Assembly (NCBI RefSeq): GCF_018986735.1
Contig: NZ_CP065521.1
Location: 930,001 to 994,000, forward strand
From: Schaalia sp. 19OD2882
Lineage (GTDB): Bacteria > Actinomycetota > Actinomycetes > Actinomycetales > Actinomycetaceae
Length of the DNA: 64,000 nucleotides
Reading direction: 5' to 3'
The notes beneath the pieces are model-generated. The model saw nothing but the letters and a program-made list of their open reading frames with translations. It did not search any database and had not been told where the DNA came from. Positions 41,535 through 50,107 of the stretch are shown in pieces (position 1 is the stretch's first letter; each line of letters starts with the position of its first letter). The position numbers were made by a program, and so were the translations under genes.

Positions 41535-42343
41535 TGCAGTTCTCCGGGTATGTGGAGGACCTGCCCCGGCAGGATGAGGTCCGGGTCGGCCCCGATGACG
41601 TCTCGGTTGTGGGCATACAGGGTCGGCCACGCCCGGGCGATGTCCGCCTCAGAGGCATCAGGGTCGAGAAGATCCGCGGAAATCGACCACAGGCATTCTC
41701 CGCCGGCCACCACATGTGTGTCGGCGTCTTCCGGGGGTGCGACGGTTGTGGGCGGGGCCGACACCTGTGGTGCAGGTGCAGGCGTCGCAGGTGCCGGCTG
41801 CGCACTCTGGGCCGCTTCCGCCTTCGGTGGGGTCTGTGGCGGAGCGGATGAGGCTGCCGCACCCATGTCCGACAGGTCCAGCCCCCACACGAGATCGTCC
41901 TGAAGGGGGACCTGCGACACTGTGCCGGGGTCGGCCGGGGGAGCCTCGGCGGCCAGGGCGGAGCCCAGGCCCGAGGCGAGCAGACCCACGCCGAGTGCTG
42001 CTCCGGCGCTCGAGCGGGCGAGGAGGCGACGCGCCGAGGGACTTCCCGCCACTTCGACGAGTGAGCGACACGCGCGGGCCAGGCCCGCGGGAGTGGAGCG
42101 CAACAGGGACAGACGCGCAATGAGCAGGCTCAGGGAGTTGTGGGCGAGCAGGAGTGCGGCCACCAGCGCGAGGACAGCGGCAAGGAGCAGGTCGGGGCGG
42201 TGCTCCGGCGTCTGCGGCCACATGTGCCATGCCGCGAATGCGAGGCCTGCGCTGACCGGTGGGCCCACCACGGTCAAGAGCCCGTTCATCAGGCGTTCGA
42301 CGTGATCACTGCCGGAGTGGGAGAGGGGTTGCGTCGTGTCCAT
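41531..42343 (-). CDS. LysM-domain membrane protein
   Basis: A 270-residue protein with two hydrophobic segments near residues 30-80, a third at about 125-140 (AGAALGVGLLASGLGSALAA), an Ala/Pro-rich spacer, and a C-terminal LysM domain (HVVAGGECLWSISADLL, NRDVIGADPDLILPGQVLHIP). LysM would bind peptidoglycan, with the spacer crossing the wall. ATG 42343 with GGAG upstream is chosen over the longer frame to 42397. The stop overlaps the Rv3235-like start as ATGA. A link to wall synthesis is inferred from the domain and the neighbours. Confidence 0.85.
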   Translation of the reverse strand: MDTTQPLSHSGSDHVERLMNGLLTVVGPPVSAGLAFAAWHMWPQTPEHRPDLLLAAVLALVAALLLAHNSLSLLIARLSLLRSTPAGLARACRSLVEVAGSPSARRLLARSSAGAALGVGLLASGLGSALAAEAPPADPGTVSQVPLQDDLVWGLDLSDMGAAASSAPPQTPPKAEAAQSAQPAPATPAPAPQVSAPPTTVAPPEDADTHVVAGGECLWSISADLLDPDASEADIARAWPTLYAHNRDVIGADPDLILPGQVLHIPGELQ

Positions 42344-42489
42344 GAGTTCTCCACGTTGAGATTGGTGTCCGTCGATCTCTCCCACACATGGTGTCATTGA
42401 GTTCAGTTCATGTCAATGGGTGCGATTCGAGATGAAGCTGTGATCCGCTGAGATGCGCGCAAAGCGACTTGCTGTGGGAACGTGGAGGT

Positions 42490-43044
42490 GTGGACCTGGA
42501 GATGATGTTCGCCGACCTGTCGAGTCGCTTCGATGCCCAGCGCCGCGAGGAACGAGAAGGGGAAATCGTCGACCTCGCCGACTCCGAACGCACGCGCATC
42601 ACCTTGGACATGCGCATCCGTGCGATGCGCGGGGCGGTGCTCAGCCTGTCTCTGCGTGGCGGTGGGCGGCTGATCGGGCGGGTGGTCGACGCTGCGCGGA
42701 CCTGGGTCCTCCTGGACGAGGGCACCGGGCAGTCGCTCATTCCAATGCGTGCCGTGGTCGTGGCTGAGCCGCTGCGAGGTGTGGCCGGCGGCGACGGTGC
42801 GGTCTCCACAGGTCTGACCATCGGCCACGCCTTGCGTGAATTGGCGGACATGCGCGCACGCCTACGTGTGGACCACGATGCGGGTTCGCATGTGGGGCGC
42901 ATTGTTGCGGTCTACCGCGATCATCTCGACCTCGAGGTCGACCGCGGGGGTGTGGACGGAGACACGCGGGACGTCGGCGAGCGAACTGTCGTCGCCGTGC
43001 ACCTCGAGGGACTCACCCGCATCAGCGTGCGCGGGTGGGCTTGA
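42490..43044 (+). CDS. Conserved-looking protein of unknown function
   Basis: I do not recognise this protein of about 184 residues. The N-terminal 45 residues are acidic/basic and helical (SSRFDAQRREEREGEIVDL). A beta-rich core then follows (RITLDMRIRAMRGAVLSLSL, GRLIGRVVDAARTWVLLD, SLIPMRAVVVAEPL) resembling a small barrel, and a second such core (HVGRIVAVYRDHLDLEV, TVVAVHLEGLTRISV) closes the protein. No membrane segment or catalytic motif is seen. Start is uncertain: GTG 42490, ATG 42502 or ATG 42505. It lies between divergent LysM and convergent HTH genes. Confidence 0.6.
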   Translation: MDLEMMFADLSSRFDAQRREEREGEIVDLADSERTRITLDMRIRAMRGAVLSLSLRGGGRLIGRVVDAARTWVLLDEGTGQSLIPMRAVVVAEPLRGVAGGDGAVSTGLTIGHALRELADMRARLRVDHDAGSHVGRIVAVYRDHLDLEVDRGGVDGDTRDVGERTVVAVHLEGLTRISVRGWA

Positions 43045-43061
43045 GGTGGTGTGAGGGGATT

Positions 43062-43274
43062 TCAGTCCGTCTGGCCCGCGGTGATGCGCTCGCGGGTCGC
43101 GGTGTACTGGTCCTGGATGAACTTCTCCAGGACGGTCTCCTCCACACGCCACGTGCGCTTGCCGCCGACCTGGATCGCGGGCAGTTCTCCCGAGGAAACC
43201 AGCGCCCTGGTTGCCGACATCGTGAGGTTCAAGGTTTCGGACACATCTGCCAGGGTGAGAAATCTAGGGCTCAT
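43062..43274 (-). CDS. Small BldC/excisionase-like helix-turn-helix protein
   Basis: A 70-residue DNA-binding protein of the MerR-like HTH_17/BldC group: FLTLADVSETLNLTMSATRALVSSGELPAIQVGGKRTWRVEE, that is helix-turn-helix plus wing (LPAIQVGGKRTWRV). BldC proteins regulate development and envelope genes in actinobacteria. No phage genes surround it, so excisionase activity is unlikely. It diverges from the SAF gene, and the 98-bp gap contains a perfect inverted repeat that it might bind. Confidence 0.82.
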   Translation of the reverse strand: MSPRFLTLADVSETLNLTMSATRALVSSGELPAIQVGGKRTWRVEETVLEKFIQDQYTATRERITAGQTD

Positions 43275-43304
43275 GACTCAATCATGCCATTGCATCACGG
43301 TTCA

Positions 43305-43345
43305 TGCCAAGAGCAAATCCTCTCGGACATCACCGGATCTTGGCA
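43305..43345. promoter_or_regulatory. Inverted repeat between HTH and SAF genes
   Basis: TGCCAAGA (43305-43312) and TCTTGGCA (43338-43345) are perfect inverted arms 25 bases apart. A further TGGCAAGA occurs just before the SAF start. These may be operator half-sites for the divergent HTH gene. Confidence 0.4.
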
Positions 43346-43372
43346 AGGAGTGGCCCCAGCTGGCAAGATGTG

Positions 43373-43996
43373 ATGGTGACCACCAAAGCAACCAAGATCC
43401 GAGTGACCCGGGACCGCCCCGTGTGGAAGGACCCGAGGTTCATCGGAGGACTTCTTCTGGTCATCCTCGCCGTCGTCGGCACGACGTGGATCGTCTCCGT
43501 CGCACGCAACGGCACTCCGATGCTGCAGGCCACACGCGCCATCAGCCCAGGGGAGGTCCTCGACTCCTCCAACACCACCGTCGTCGAGGTGCGCACGGAG
43601 AGCGACGTCTACGTCAAGGACGGTGAACTGCCCGAGGACGCCGTCGCCACGCGCACCATCGACAAGGGAGAATTGCTCACCTTCAGCGCCGCACGAGCCG
43701 GCAGCGACCTCAAGCTTCGTCGCATCGTCCTCACCGTCGCCCAAGCTCTGCCCGAGAGCGTCCAGGCCGGCGACGAACTCGAACTGTGGGCGGTGCCGGA
43801 CGACTCCCTGGCCGGAAAGGACAAGGTCGAGCCTCGTCAGCTCGGCAGCAGGGCCACTCTCGTCCAGGTCCTGGAGGCGAACACGGCAGATCGAGGGCGT
43901 CGCATCGAAGTCGTCCTCCACGCCGAGGACCTGCCCGAAGTCCTCAGCGCCACCACCCGACGCACCACCTTGACCGCAGTTCCGGTGGGACGATGA
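43373..43996 (+). CDS. SAF-domain membrane protein (CpaB/RcpC-like)
   Basis: A 207-residue protein with a single membrane segment (FIGGLLLVILAVVGTTWIVSVA, about 22-43) and an outer SAF domain (MLQATRAISPGEVLDSSN, ATRTIDKGELLTFSAARAGS). The build matches the CpaB/RcpC proteins of Tad pilus systems. No other tad genes (secretin, TadA ATPase, prepilin) are in the window, except the next gene, which resembles TadZ. The ATG follows a weak ribosome site. The stop overlaps the next ATG as ATGA, so these two act together. Confidence 0.78.
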   Translation: MVTTKATKIRVTRDRPVWKDPRFIGGLLLVILAVVGTTWIVSVARNGTPMLQATRAISPGEVLDSSNTTVVEVRTESDVYVKDGELPEDAVATRTIDKGELLTFSAARAGSDLKLRRIVLTVAQALPESVQAGDELELWAVPDDSLAGKDKVEPRQLGSRATLVQVLEANTADRGRRIEVVLHAEDLPEVLSATTRRTTLTAVPVGR

Positions 43997-45234
43997 GCGG
44001 CCCCGTCCACGCCGTCGCCCTGCTGGCGGACGCCGAGGTCGAAGGCGCCATCGTCGCCGCCATCGGGCGGCATCCTGGAGTCCTCGAAGTCGTCCGGCGC
44101 TGCGCTGACCTTGCAGAGGTTGTCGCCGCCGTCCGAGCGGGCACGGCCGACTTGGTGTGCATCGATGCCGACGACCCCGACCTGGACGCCCGCGTGGTCG
44201 AGGACCTGCTCCTGGCCGGGGCGGGTGTGGTCCTGCTGGTCGACGGTCGGAACCCGTCCGCCTTGGCGCTGGGTGCGGACGCAGTCATCCCCTCCCGGGC
44301 CACCGACCAGATCATCGAGGCCCTTCTCGCCCTCGTGCGCGGGGACAGGGCCCTTCGAGCGCTCGGGTCGCGAGGAATCCCTGCGGCGCCCCTGCCGGAG
44401 GAACTCGACTTCCCGCGTCCCGGCCAGGAAATCACGCCCGGGCCGGGCGGAAAGCTCGTGGCCGTGTGGGGAACCTCGGGCGCCCCGGGCCGGTCCACCA
44501 GTGCCCTCGCGGTCGCCAGATGGGCCTCCCACGCGGGAAAGACCGTCGTGGTCGACGCGGACACGTTGAACCCGTCCTTGGCGCACATGCTGTCCCTGCC
44601 GGTGGACCCCTCGGGCCTGGGGGCGCTCTCGCGTGTGGCCGGACGCGGAGGCGTGAGCCCGGCAGACGTCAACCGGGTCGTGCACACCCTGGATGACGGA
44701 TTCTCCGTCCTCACGGGCCTGGGGGTGCCCCAGCGTTGGAAGGAGGTGGGCCCCGCCGCGCTGGTCGACGTGCTCCGAGCCGCTCGGCGGGTGGCCCACA
44801 CCGTCGTCGTCGACCTGCCTGCGGTCAACCTGGACCCCGTGGAAGAACGCAGTTTGCACCAGGGCACCCGGGACGAGACCACCGCAGCCGTCCTGAGGGA
44901 AGCGGACACGGTGCTGATGGTGGCGCGCGGCGACGCGGTGGGCCTGCACCGGCTCTCCCTGACTCACGAGTGGTGGAGCAACCAGGGCTTTTCCGCCCGC
45001 CTGGTCGTGTGCGTCAACCGGTGTTCGAGCGCTGCTGCCGGCCCCCGCTGGCCGAACGCCATTCGGGCCGCGCTGGCCCCCTTTCTCGACGGACACCTCG
45101 TCCACTTGGTTCCCGAGGACGAAGCGGTGCCCGACGCCCTGCTTCGCGGACGCACGGTGGTCGACAATGCGCGGGAAGCCCCCGCGTCCAGGGCGTGGGC
45201 GGAGCTTGCCGCCACCGTCGTGCAGGGCATGTGA
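43993..45234 (+). CDS. MinD/ParA-like ATPase, CpaE/TadZ type
   Basis: A 413-residue protein with an N-terminal receiver-like region (about 1-120, DLVCIDADDPDLDARVV, DAVIPSRATDQIIEALLALV) and a MinD-like ATPase domain. The P-loop GTSGAPGRST near residue 160 lacks the signature lysine pair of KGGxGKT; VVVDADTLNPSLA and VVVDLPAVN are the later motifs. In TadZ/CpaE such degenerate P-loops occur and place pili or scaffolds at a cell pole. Coupling to the SAF gene supports a CpaB-CpaE pair. Substrate unknown. Confidence 0.75.
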   Translation: MSGPVHAVALLADAEVEGAIVAAIGRHPGVLEVVRRCADLAEVVAAVRAGTADLVCIDADDPDLDARVVEDLLLAGAGVVLLVDGRNPSALALGADAVIPSRATDQIIEALLALVRGDRALRALGSRGIPAAPLPEELDFPRPGQEITPGPGGKLVAVWGTSGAPGRSTSALAVARWASHAGKTVVVDADTLNPSLAHMLSLPVDPSGLGALSRVAGRGGVSPADVNRVVHTLDDGFSVLTGLGVPQRWKEVGPAALVDVLRAARRVAHTVVVDLPAVNLDPVEERSLHQGTRDETTAAVLREADTVLMVARGDAVGLHRLSLTHEWWSNQGFSARLVVCVNRCSSAAAGPRWPNAIRAALAPFLDGHLVHLVPEDEAVPDALLRGRTVVDNAREAPASRAWAELAATVVQGM

Positions 45235-45269
45235 GAGCAGCTCATGTCGCCTTCGTGGGACACTGAGGC

Positions 45270-45722
45270 ATGCGCATCTTCTGCCCCGCGATCTCGTCGG
45301 ACCTGTCGGCCAACTCCTTGGCGCCCTCCACCGGATGGACGGTTGTCGCCCCTCCTGGGGTCCGCGGTGAGGAACTGGAGGTTCTCGAGGACGACGCCCA
45401 GACCGAGGCCGCGCTGGCCTCGCTGGAAATGCTGCGGGACACGCCGGGCAACGCCCTACGCAGGATCGTCCTGGCCGTCGACGTGACGAAAGCCGACGTC
45501 CCTGAAGGCGAAGGGGTGGTCGAGGTCGCCCCGGGTGCCCTCGGGTGGGCCGATGTCGTGGCCGTCCTGGTCGACGGCGAGGAGGCCGAGGTCCTGGTGA
45601 AGGCGGTCGTGGAGGCCACCGAGCAGGACGAGGCCGATGACGCTGTGGCCGCCCTGTGGGAGGAGGCACTGGAGTGGTACGACGTCGAGGAGATCAAGGA
45701 CCTCGCGATCGCACTGCTCTGA
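45270..45722 (+). CDS. DUF6912-family protein
   Basis: A 150-residue acidic cytosolic protein: MRIFCPAISSDL start, LRRIVLAVDVTKADV and a C-terminal AALWEEALEWYDVEEIKDLA, the EWYD-E pattern typical of DUF6912. No enzyme motif is seen. It stands alone after the ParA-like gene and converges with sbcC across 38 bp. Function is unknown. Confidence 0.75.
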   Translation: MRIFCPAISSDLSANSLAPSTGWTVVAPPGVRGEELEVLEDDAQTEAALASLEMLRDTPGNALRRIVLAVDVTKADVPEGEGVVEVAPGALGWADVVAVLVDGEEAEVLVKAVVEATEQDEADDAVAALWEEALEWYDVEEIKDLAIALL

Positions 45723-45760
45723 TGGCGGCGTATTGTTTCGACCTGCGCAGGCCGGCGAGG

Positions 45761-48700
45761 TCAGCGCCTGAGCGTCACGGTGGATCCCCGTGACGGCTCC
45801 CACGAGACGATGACCTGTTCAGGAATGCGTCTGGCCAACTCGTCCACATGGGAGATCACCCCGACCGTGCGTCCACCTTCGCGCAGCGCCTCAAGTTGAC
45901 CCATGACGACGTCCAGGGTCGCGGCGTCCAACGACCCGAATCCCTCATCGATGAACAAGGTGCCCATCTCGATGCCCCCGGCTTCGGCCGTGACCACGTC
46001 CGAAAGCCCCAGGGCGAGGGCCAAGGAGGTGTAGAAGGTCTCGCCGCCGGACAGGGTGCGGGTGGCCCGCACTTCGTCCGTGTCGTGGTCGCGCACCCGC
46101 AGGCCAAGGCCGGACTTGCGTGACTGCGTGCCATCGTCGAGGACCTTCTCCAACTCGTAGCGTCCCGAGGAGATATCGAGCAGGCGCGGATTGGCGGCGT
46201 CAAGAACCTCCTGGAAGCGCGACATGAGGACCCATGAGGCCAGTGGAGTCTGCAAGAGGTTCTCCGGACCGGTGGCATTGGCCAAGGCCGACAGACGACA
46301 CACGGCGCCGGCCTCGCTGGCGGCGCGATCCCGGACCTCGGCGGCAGCCGTGAGCGAGTCGAGGGCGCGACTGGCCTCCTGCAGGGCCGTGGTGCGGGCA
46401 AGGACCTCGGCGGAGGCGGCGGCGAGCGCCTCCCGCGCAGCAGTTTCGGCCACTGCCAGCGAGTCGATGTCGGGCGCCTCCGCGCCCTCACAGGAGCGGA
46501 TGGGGTCGGAGGCGAGCTGTTCCTGGACAGAGGCGAGCGCCCCGTCATGGGCGCGGATGGCGGCGGCCAAGGCCTCGGACTCCGCCCGCAGCAGGTGTGC
46601 CTCGCGCACGGCTCTCACGCCCTCGTCACCGGCAGGGAATCCGGCTTCGGCAAGTGCTGCGAGGCATCGGCCACGCATGTCGGAGAGCATGTCGGTGGCC
46701 TTCTCCCACGATCGCAATGCCTCCTGGGTGTCCGCAAGGGCGGCAAGCTCTGCCTCAGCGCGCGCCAGCGTCTGGGCAGCAGAAGCACCGTCGGGCAGGA
46801 CGGCGCGCAACTGCCGGCGATCCTCCTCCGCACCGGCCCGGGCGGCCTCCAGTGCAGTGCGGGCGGAGGCCAGCTTTTCGCGCAGGTCGGCGCTTAGGGC
46901 CGAGGCCGTGGTGACCTGGGTGTGGACAGCTGCCAGGTCATTGCGCGCCTCGGCCAGACGTCGGCCGGCCGCAGCCACGCGGTCGACCTGCGCCGAGAGG
47001 TCCTTCTTGGCAAGCGCCAACGACGTACTGTCACCCTTGGCGCGGGCATTGAGTTCTGCGATCGTCTCCACGGCCCTGGTGTGGGCAGTGCGGGCGGTCG
47101 AGACCTTCTCCTCGGCAGCGCGGAGTGCTTCGTCGGCCCGGTCGAGATCCGCCCTGGACACGCTCTCATGGGTGGGGTCGGGGCCGGGACGGGCCGGCGA
47201 AGGGTGTTCGCAGGATCCGCACACGGGACAGGCTTGGCCTTGGTGCAGATCTGCCGCCAGGGTCAGCGCCGAATCGGCCAGCCACGCCTCGTGGAGGACG
47301 AAGGAGTGCGCGCGGGCGACGCGGGCCTCCTGGGTGGCAGTGCCCAGGTCCTGGGACAGTCCGGCCAGACCCGCCCGCAACAGGTCCGCGCGGTTGGCGG
47401 CCTCGATGCGTTCATCGAGGGCGTGGACCTGCTCCTGCAAGGCGGGAGCCTGCGCGGTGAGGGTCTCCAGGGCCGCAATCTCGTCGTCGAGGGCGCGCCT
47501 GCGTGCGGGGGCCTCCGCAAGGGTGCCTTCGACCTCGACCAAGGAGGCCTGGTCGGAGTCGATCGAGGCGCTGGTCCGTGCGATGAGGGCTTCCTTGTCC
47601 TGCAGGGCCTGCTCGACATCACGCAGGGAGTCGAGAAGGGTGCGGCGGGTGTGCTGGCCCTGGTGAGCGGCCGTGACCTGAGCGAGCAGGTCTGCAGGGA
47701 AGTCCTGGGCGTCGGAGCCGGCAGGAACCTGCACACCCGTCGACCGGTCCAGGGCGTTCACGTGCGCCAGCGCCTTCAGTCGCGCTGCGTCAAGGTCTTG
47801 CGCACAGGTGCGTGCGGCCTCGACCAGATGCCACACCTCGTCGGCCCGGGCGGCGGCCTCCAGGCGAGACCTGTCCGCAGCCACTCGTGGGGCATCGGCG
47901 TTGAGGGTCTCCAGACGCTCAAGCAGCTGGTCTCGGCGGGCGATGAGCGCCTCCAGCGTTCGGGCGCGTTCGAGTGCTTCCTGACACGCGTGCGCCCGCG
48001 CCTGCAGGGGACCCATGCGTTCGCTTGCCGCCTCGCGCGCGCCGTCGAGGACCTCCAGTTCCGCCTCGCACAGGGCGCGCAGCGCGTGGGAGTCCATGAG
48101 TGAGGCACCTGCAGCGTCTTGAAGGGGGTGAGCAGGCTCGGCGCGGATCCCGACATCGGCCTGCGCTGCGTCCGCATGTGCAGCCGAGGAGGCCACCAGG
48201 CCAGCGAAGATTCCGATGGCCGTCGCCAACTGGGTGCGGGCAGCGGAAATCCGTGACTGGGCGTCGCCGGCGCGCCCACGCAACTCGTCCTGCACCACCT
48301 GGAACACGTGGGTGCCGAAGACATTGCGCAGGATCCGCTCACGCTCGGCGGAGGTGGCCGACAGGAAGCGCGCGAACTTCCCCTGCGGCAGGACGACGGT
48401 CTGCAGGAACTGCTCCTTCGTCAGGCCGACGATGCGGGAAAGCTCCGCATTGGCCTCCTGGATGTTCGAGGAGATCGCCTCGACCTGCGTGAAGGCACCA
48501 TCGTCGCCCTCGACCACCCGTTCCAAGCGGATGGTGGCGTTCAACGGGGTCTTGCGACCCGCCTTGGTGTAGGAGGGGGTGCGTCGCACCCGGAAGAGTC
48601 CGCGCCCGGTCTCGAAGACAAGTTCGACGACGCTGGGGTCCAAGGAACGGCAGTAGGTGGAGCGCAGCCGGGCCTTGTCGGAGTCGCCCTGACGCGCGAC

Positions 48701-48865
48701 GTCCCCGAAAAGGGCGAAGGTGACGGCATCGACCAGTGTCGACTTGCCCGCCCCGGTGGGCCCACGCAGCAGGAAGATGCCCGAAGCCTCGAACTCGGTG
48801 AAGTCGATGTGCTGGGGTCCGGCGAAGGGGCCGATGCCGGTGAAGTCAAGAGTGCGCGGTCTCAT
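45761..48865 (-). CDS. sbcC: DNA double-strand-end nuclease subunit SbcC
   Basis: A 1034-residue SMC-like ATPase. Walker A is RGPTGAGKST near residue 35 in the N-terminal lobe. Two coiled-coil arms flank a zinc hook CPVC (in QACPVCGSCEHP). The C-terminal lobe has the signature LSGGETFYTSLALALGL and Walker B LFIDEGFGSLD. SbcC and SbcD process hairpins and protein-blocked DNA ends. The ATG at 48865 overlaps the sbcD stop as ATGA. The reading frame extends far upstream inside sbcD, which I reject. Confidence 0.95.
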   Translation of the reverse strand: MRPRTLDFTGIGPFAGPQHIDFTEFEASGIFLLRGPTGAGKSTLVDAVTFALFGDVARQGDSDKARLRSTYCRSLDPSVVELVFETGRGLFRVRRTPSYTKAGRKTPLNATIRLERVVEGDDGAFTQVEAISSNIQEANAELSRIVGLTKEQFLQTVVLPQGKFARFLSATSAERERILRNVFGTHVFQVVQDELRGRAGDAQSRISAARTQLATAIGIFAGLVASSAAHADAAQADVGIRAEPAHPLQDAAGASLMDSHALRALCEAELEVLDGAREAASERMGPLQARAHACQEALERARTLEALIARRDQLLERLETLNADAPRVAADRSRLEAAARADEVWHLVEAARTCAQDLDAARLKALAHVNALDRSTGVQVPAGSDAQDFPADLLAQVTAAHQGQHTRRTLLDSLRDVEQALQDKEALIARTSASIDSDQASLVEVEGTLAEAPARRRALDDEIAALETLTAQAPALQEQVHALDERIEAANRADLLRAGLAGLSQDLGTATQEARVARAHSFVLHEAWLADSALTLAADLHQGQACPVCGSCEHPSPARPGPDPTHESVSRADLDRADEALRAAEEKVSTARTAHTRAVETIAELNARAKGDSTSLALAKKDLSAQVDRVAAAGRRLAEARNDLAAVHTQVTTASALSADLREKLASARTALEAARAGAEEDRRQLRAVLPDGASAAQTLARAEAELAALADTQEALRSWEKATDMLSDMRGRCLAALAEAGFPAGDEGVRAVREAHLLRAESEALAAAIRAHDGALASVQEQLASDPIRSCEGAEAPDIDSLAVAETAAREALAAASAEVLARTTALQEASRALDSLTAAAEVRDRAASEAGAVCRLSALANATGPENLLQTPLASWVLMSRFQEVLDAANPRLLDISSGRYELEKVLDDGTQSRKSGLGLRVRDHDTDEVRATRTLSGGETFYTSLALALGLSDVVTAEAGGIEMGTLFIDEGFGSLDAATLDVVMGQLEALREGGRTVGVISHVDELARRIPEQVIVSWEPSRGSTVTLRR
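45773..45795 (+). terminator. Hairpin nested in the 3' end of sbcC
   Basis: CGTCACGG and CCGTGACG form an 8-bp perfect stem with a seven-base loop, 50 bases after the rightward DUF6912 stop and inside the last sbcC codons. It could terminate the rightward unit. Confidence 0.5.
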
Positions 48866-50040
48866 GCCGTGGCCTCCGATCGAATGGCGGTGAGGACGTC
48901 GTCGAGAAGGGCGGCTTCCTCCTCGTCGAGGGGGCGCCCACCGACCGCCTCGAAGAAGTCGCGACTGACTTCGCGTGCGCCGCGAGTACGCAGGTCCTGG
49001 GCGTCGGGAGCCGTGCGGGCCTGCACCCCTTGCGGAGTGTGCTGGACGAGGAGGGCGTGGGCGAAGCGTTCTCGCAGGCGACGCACCATCTCGGAAGGGC
49101 GTGCCGGGTCGGTGACTCGTAGACTCACCCAGTCCTGCAGGTGGGTGTCGGTGGCAGGGGAGAGGAGATGCTCCATCGTGCCTTCGAGCACCGCCAAACG
49201 CCGCCACACAGGAAGCTCGAGCACCTGCACGTCGACCGCGCCGTCGGGGGAGATGTCCACCAAGGTGACGGACTTGTGGTCCCCGGCCTCGGAGAAGGAC
49301 AGGGGCAGGGGCGAACCGCTGTAACGCACCTTGGTGCCGGTGCCCTTCACGTCCTGGGGGCGGTGCAGGTGCCCGCAGGCGACGTACGCCAGGCCGGTGT
49401 CCTCGAAGAGGGAGGCGGGTACGGCCGCGACACCGCCGACCTGGATGTCTCTTTCGGAGTCGGACTCCACGGCGCCGGAGACGAAGGTGTGGACCATGGC
49501 CAGGGCGGGGCGGGCGTCGCCTTGCGAACGCCGCACCTGAAGGTCCGCGGTGATCCGTGCCAGGGCTGCTCGAAGGACGGCCTCGTGTGAGCGGGCGACG
49601 GGGGATCCCACCTCGCCCAGTTCGTGACGCACCAGATCGGGTTCGAGCCACGGCACCGGGTAGACGAGCAGACCGTCCTGGCCTCCCGGGCCGGGAACCT
49701 CGACCGGGATGCCCACCTGGTCCACTCGGGAGAAGACCCGCAGCTCCTCACGCATGAGGGACGCGCCGAAGCCCAGGCGGGTCGCCGAATCGTGGTTGCC
49801 GGGAGTAAGGATCACGCGGGTCATCGGACACAAACGCTCCAAGGCACCCTGGAGCAGCCGCAGGGAAGCCAAGGGGGCCAGGGTCCGGTCGAAGACGTCC
49901 CCACTGACCACGAGGACGTCCACCCGATGGTGGGAGACCAGGTCCACGAGATGGTCGAGGAAAGCCGCGTGCGCCGGCCCAAGGTCCTCACCGTGCAGGG
50001 TACGGCCCAAGTGCCAGTCAGCAGTGTGCAGGATGCGCAT
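48862..50040 (-). CDS. sbcD: DNA double-strand-end nuclease subunit SbcD
   Basis: A 392-residue Mre11-type metallophosphoesterase. Manganese-binding motifs are HTADWHLGR (residues 4-12), VVSGDVFDR, LTPGNHD and ACGHLHRPQ. It supplies the nuclease activity of the SbcCD complex. The start was placed at MRILHTADWH, the standard family N-terminus; an in-frame upstream ATG at 50079 adds an unconserved MTPLVGGG head. sbcD then sbcC is a leftward operon with a four-base overlap. Confidence 0.95.
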   Translation of the reverse strand: MRILHTADWHLGRTLHGEDLGPAHAAFLDHLVDLVSHHRVDVLVVSGDVFDRTLAPLASLRLLQGALERLCPMTRVILTPGNHDSATRLGFGASLMREELRVFSRVDQVGIPVEVPGPGGQDGLLVYPVPWLEPDLVRHELGEVGSPVARSHEAVLRAALARITADLQVRRSQGDARPALAMVHTFVSGAVESDSERDIQVGGVAAVPASLFEDTGLAYVACGHLHRPQDVKGTGTKVRYSGSPLPLSFSEAGDHKSVTLVDISPDGAVDVQVLELPVWRRLAVLEGTMEHLLSPATDTHLQDWVSLRVTDPARPSEMVRRLRERFAHALLVQHTPQGVQARTAPDAQDLRTRGAREVSRDFFEAVGGRPLDEEEAALLDDVLTAIRSEATA

Positions 50041-50107
50041 GTCCAAAGTGTCCCACCCACCACCCACAAGTGGAGTCACTGCACCCGTTGCTCCACCTCA
50101 GGCCGGA

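Noticed and set aside
43062..43274. Phage excisionase
   Set aside because: The HTH type resembles excisionases, but no integrase, att site or phage gene is nearby and the BldC group fits better.
46191..47666. Long forward ORF inside sbcC
   Set aside because: Ser/Arg/Ala-rich antisense shadow of the SbcC coiled coil, without conserved sequence.
48866..49651. N-terminal extension of SbcC
   Set aside because: The extension lies within sbcD out of frame, and the family starts at MRPRTLDFTGIG.
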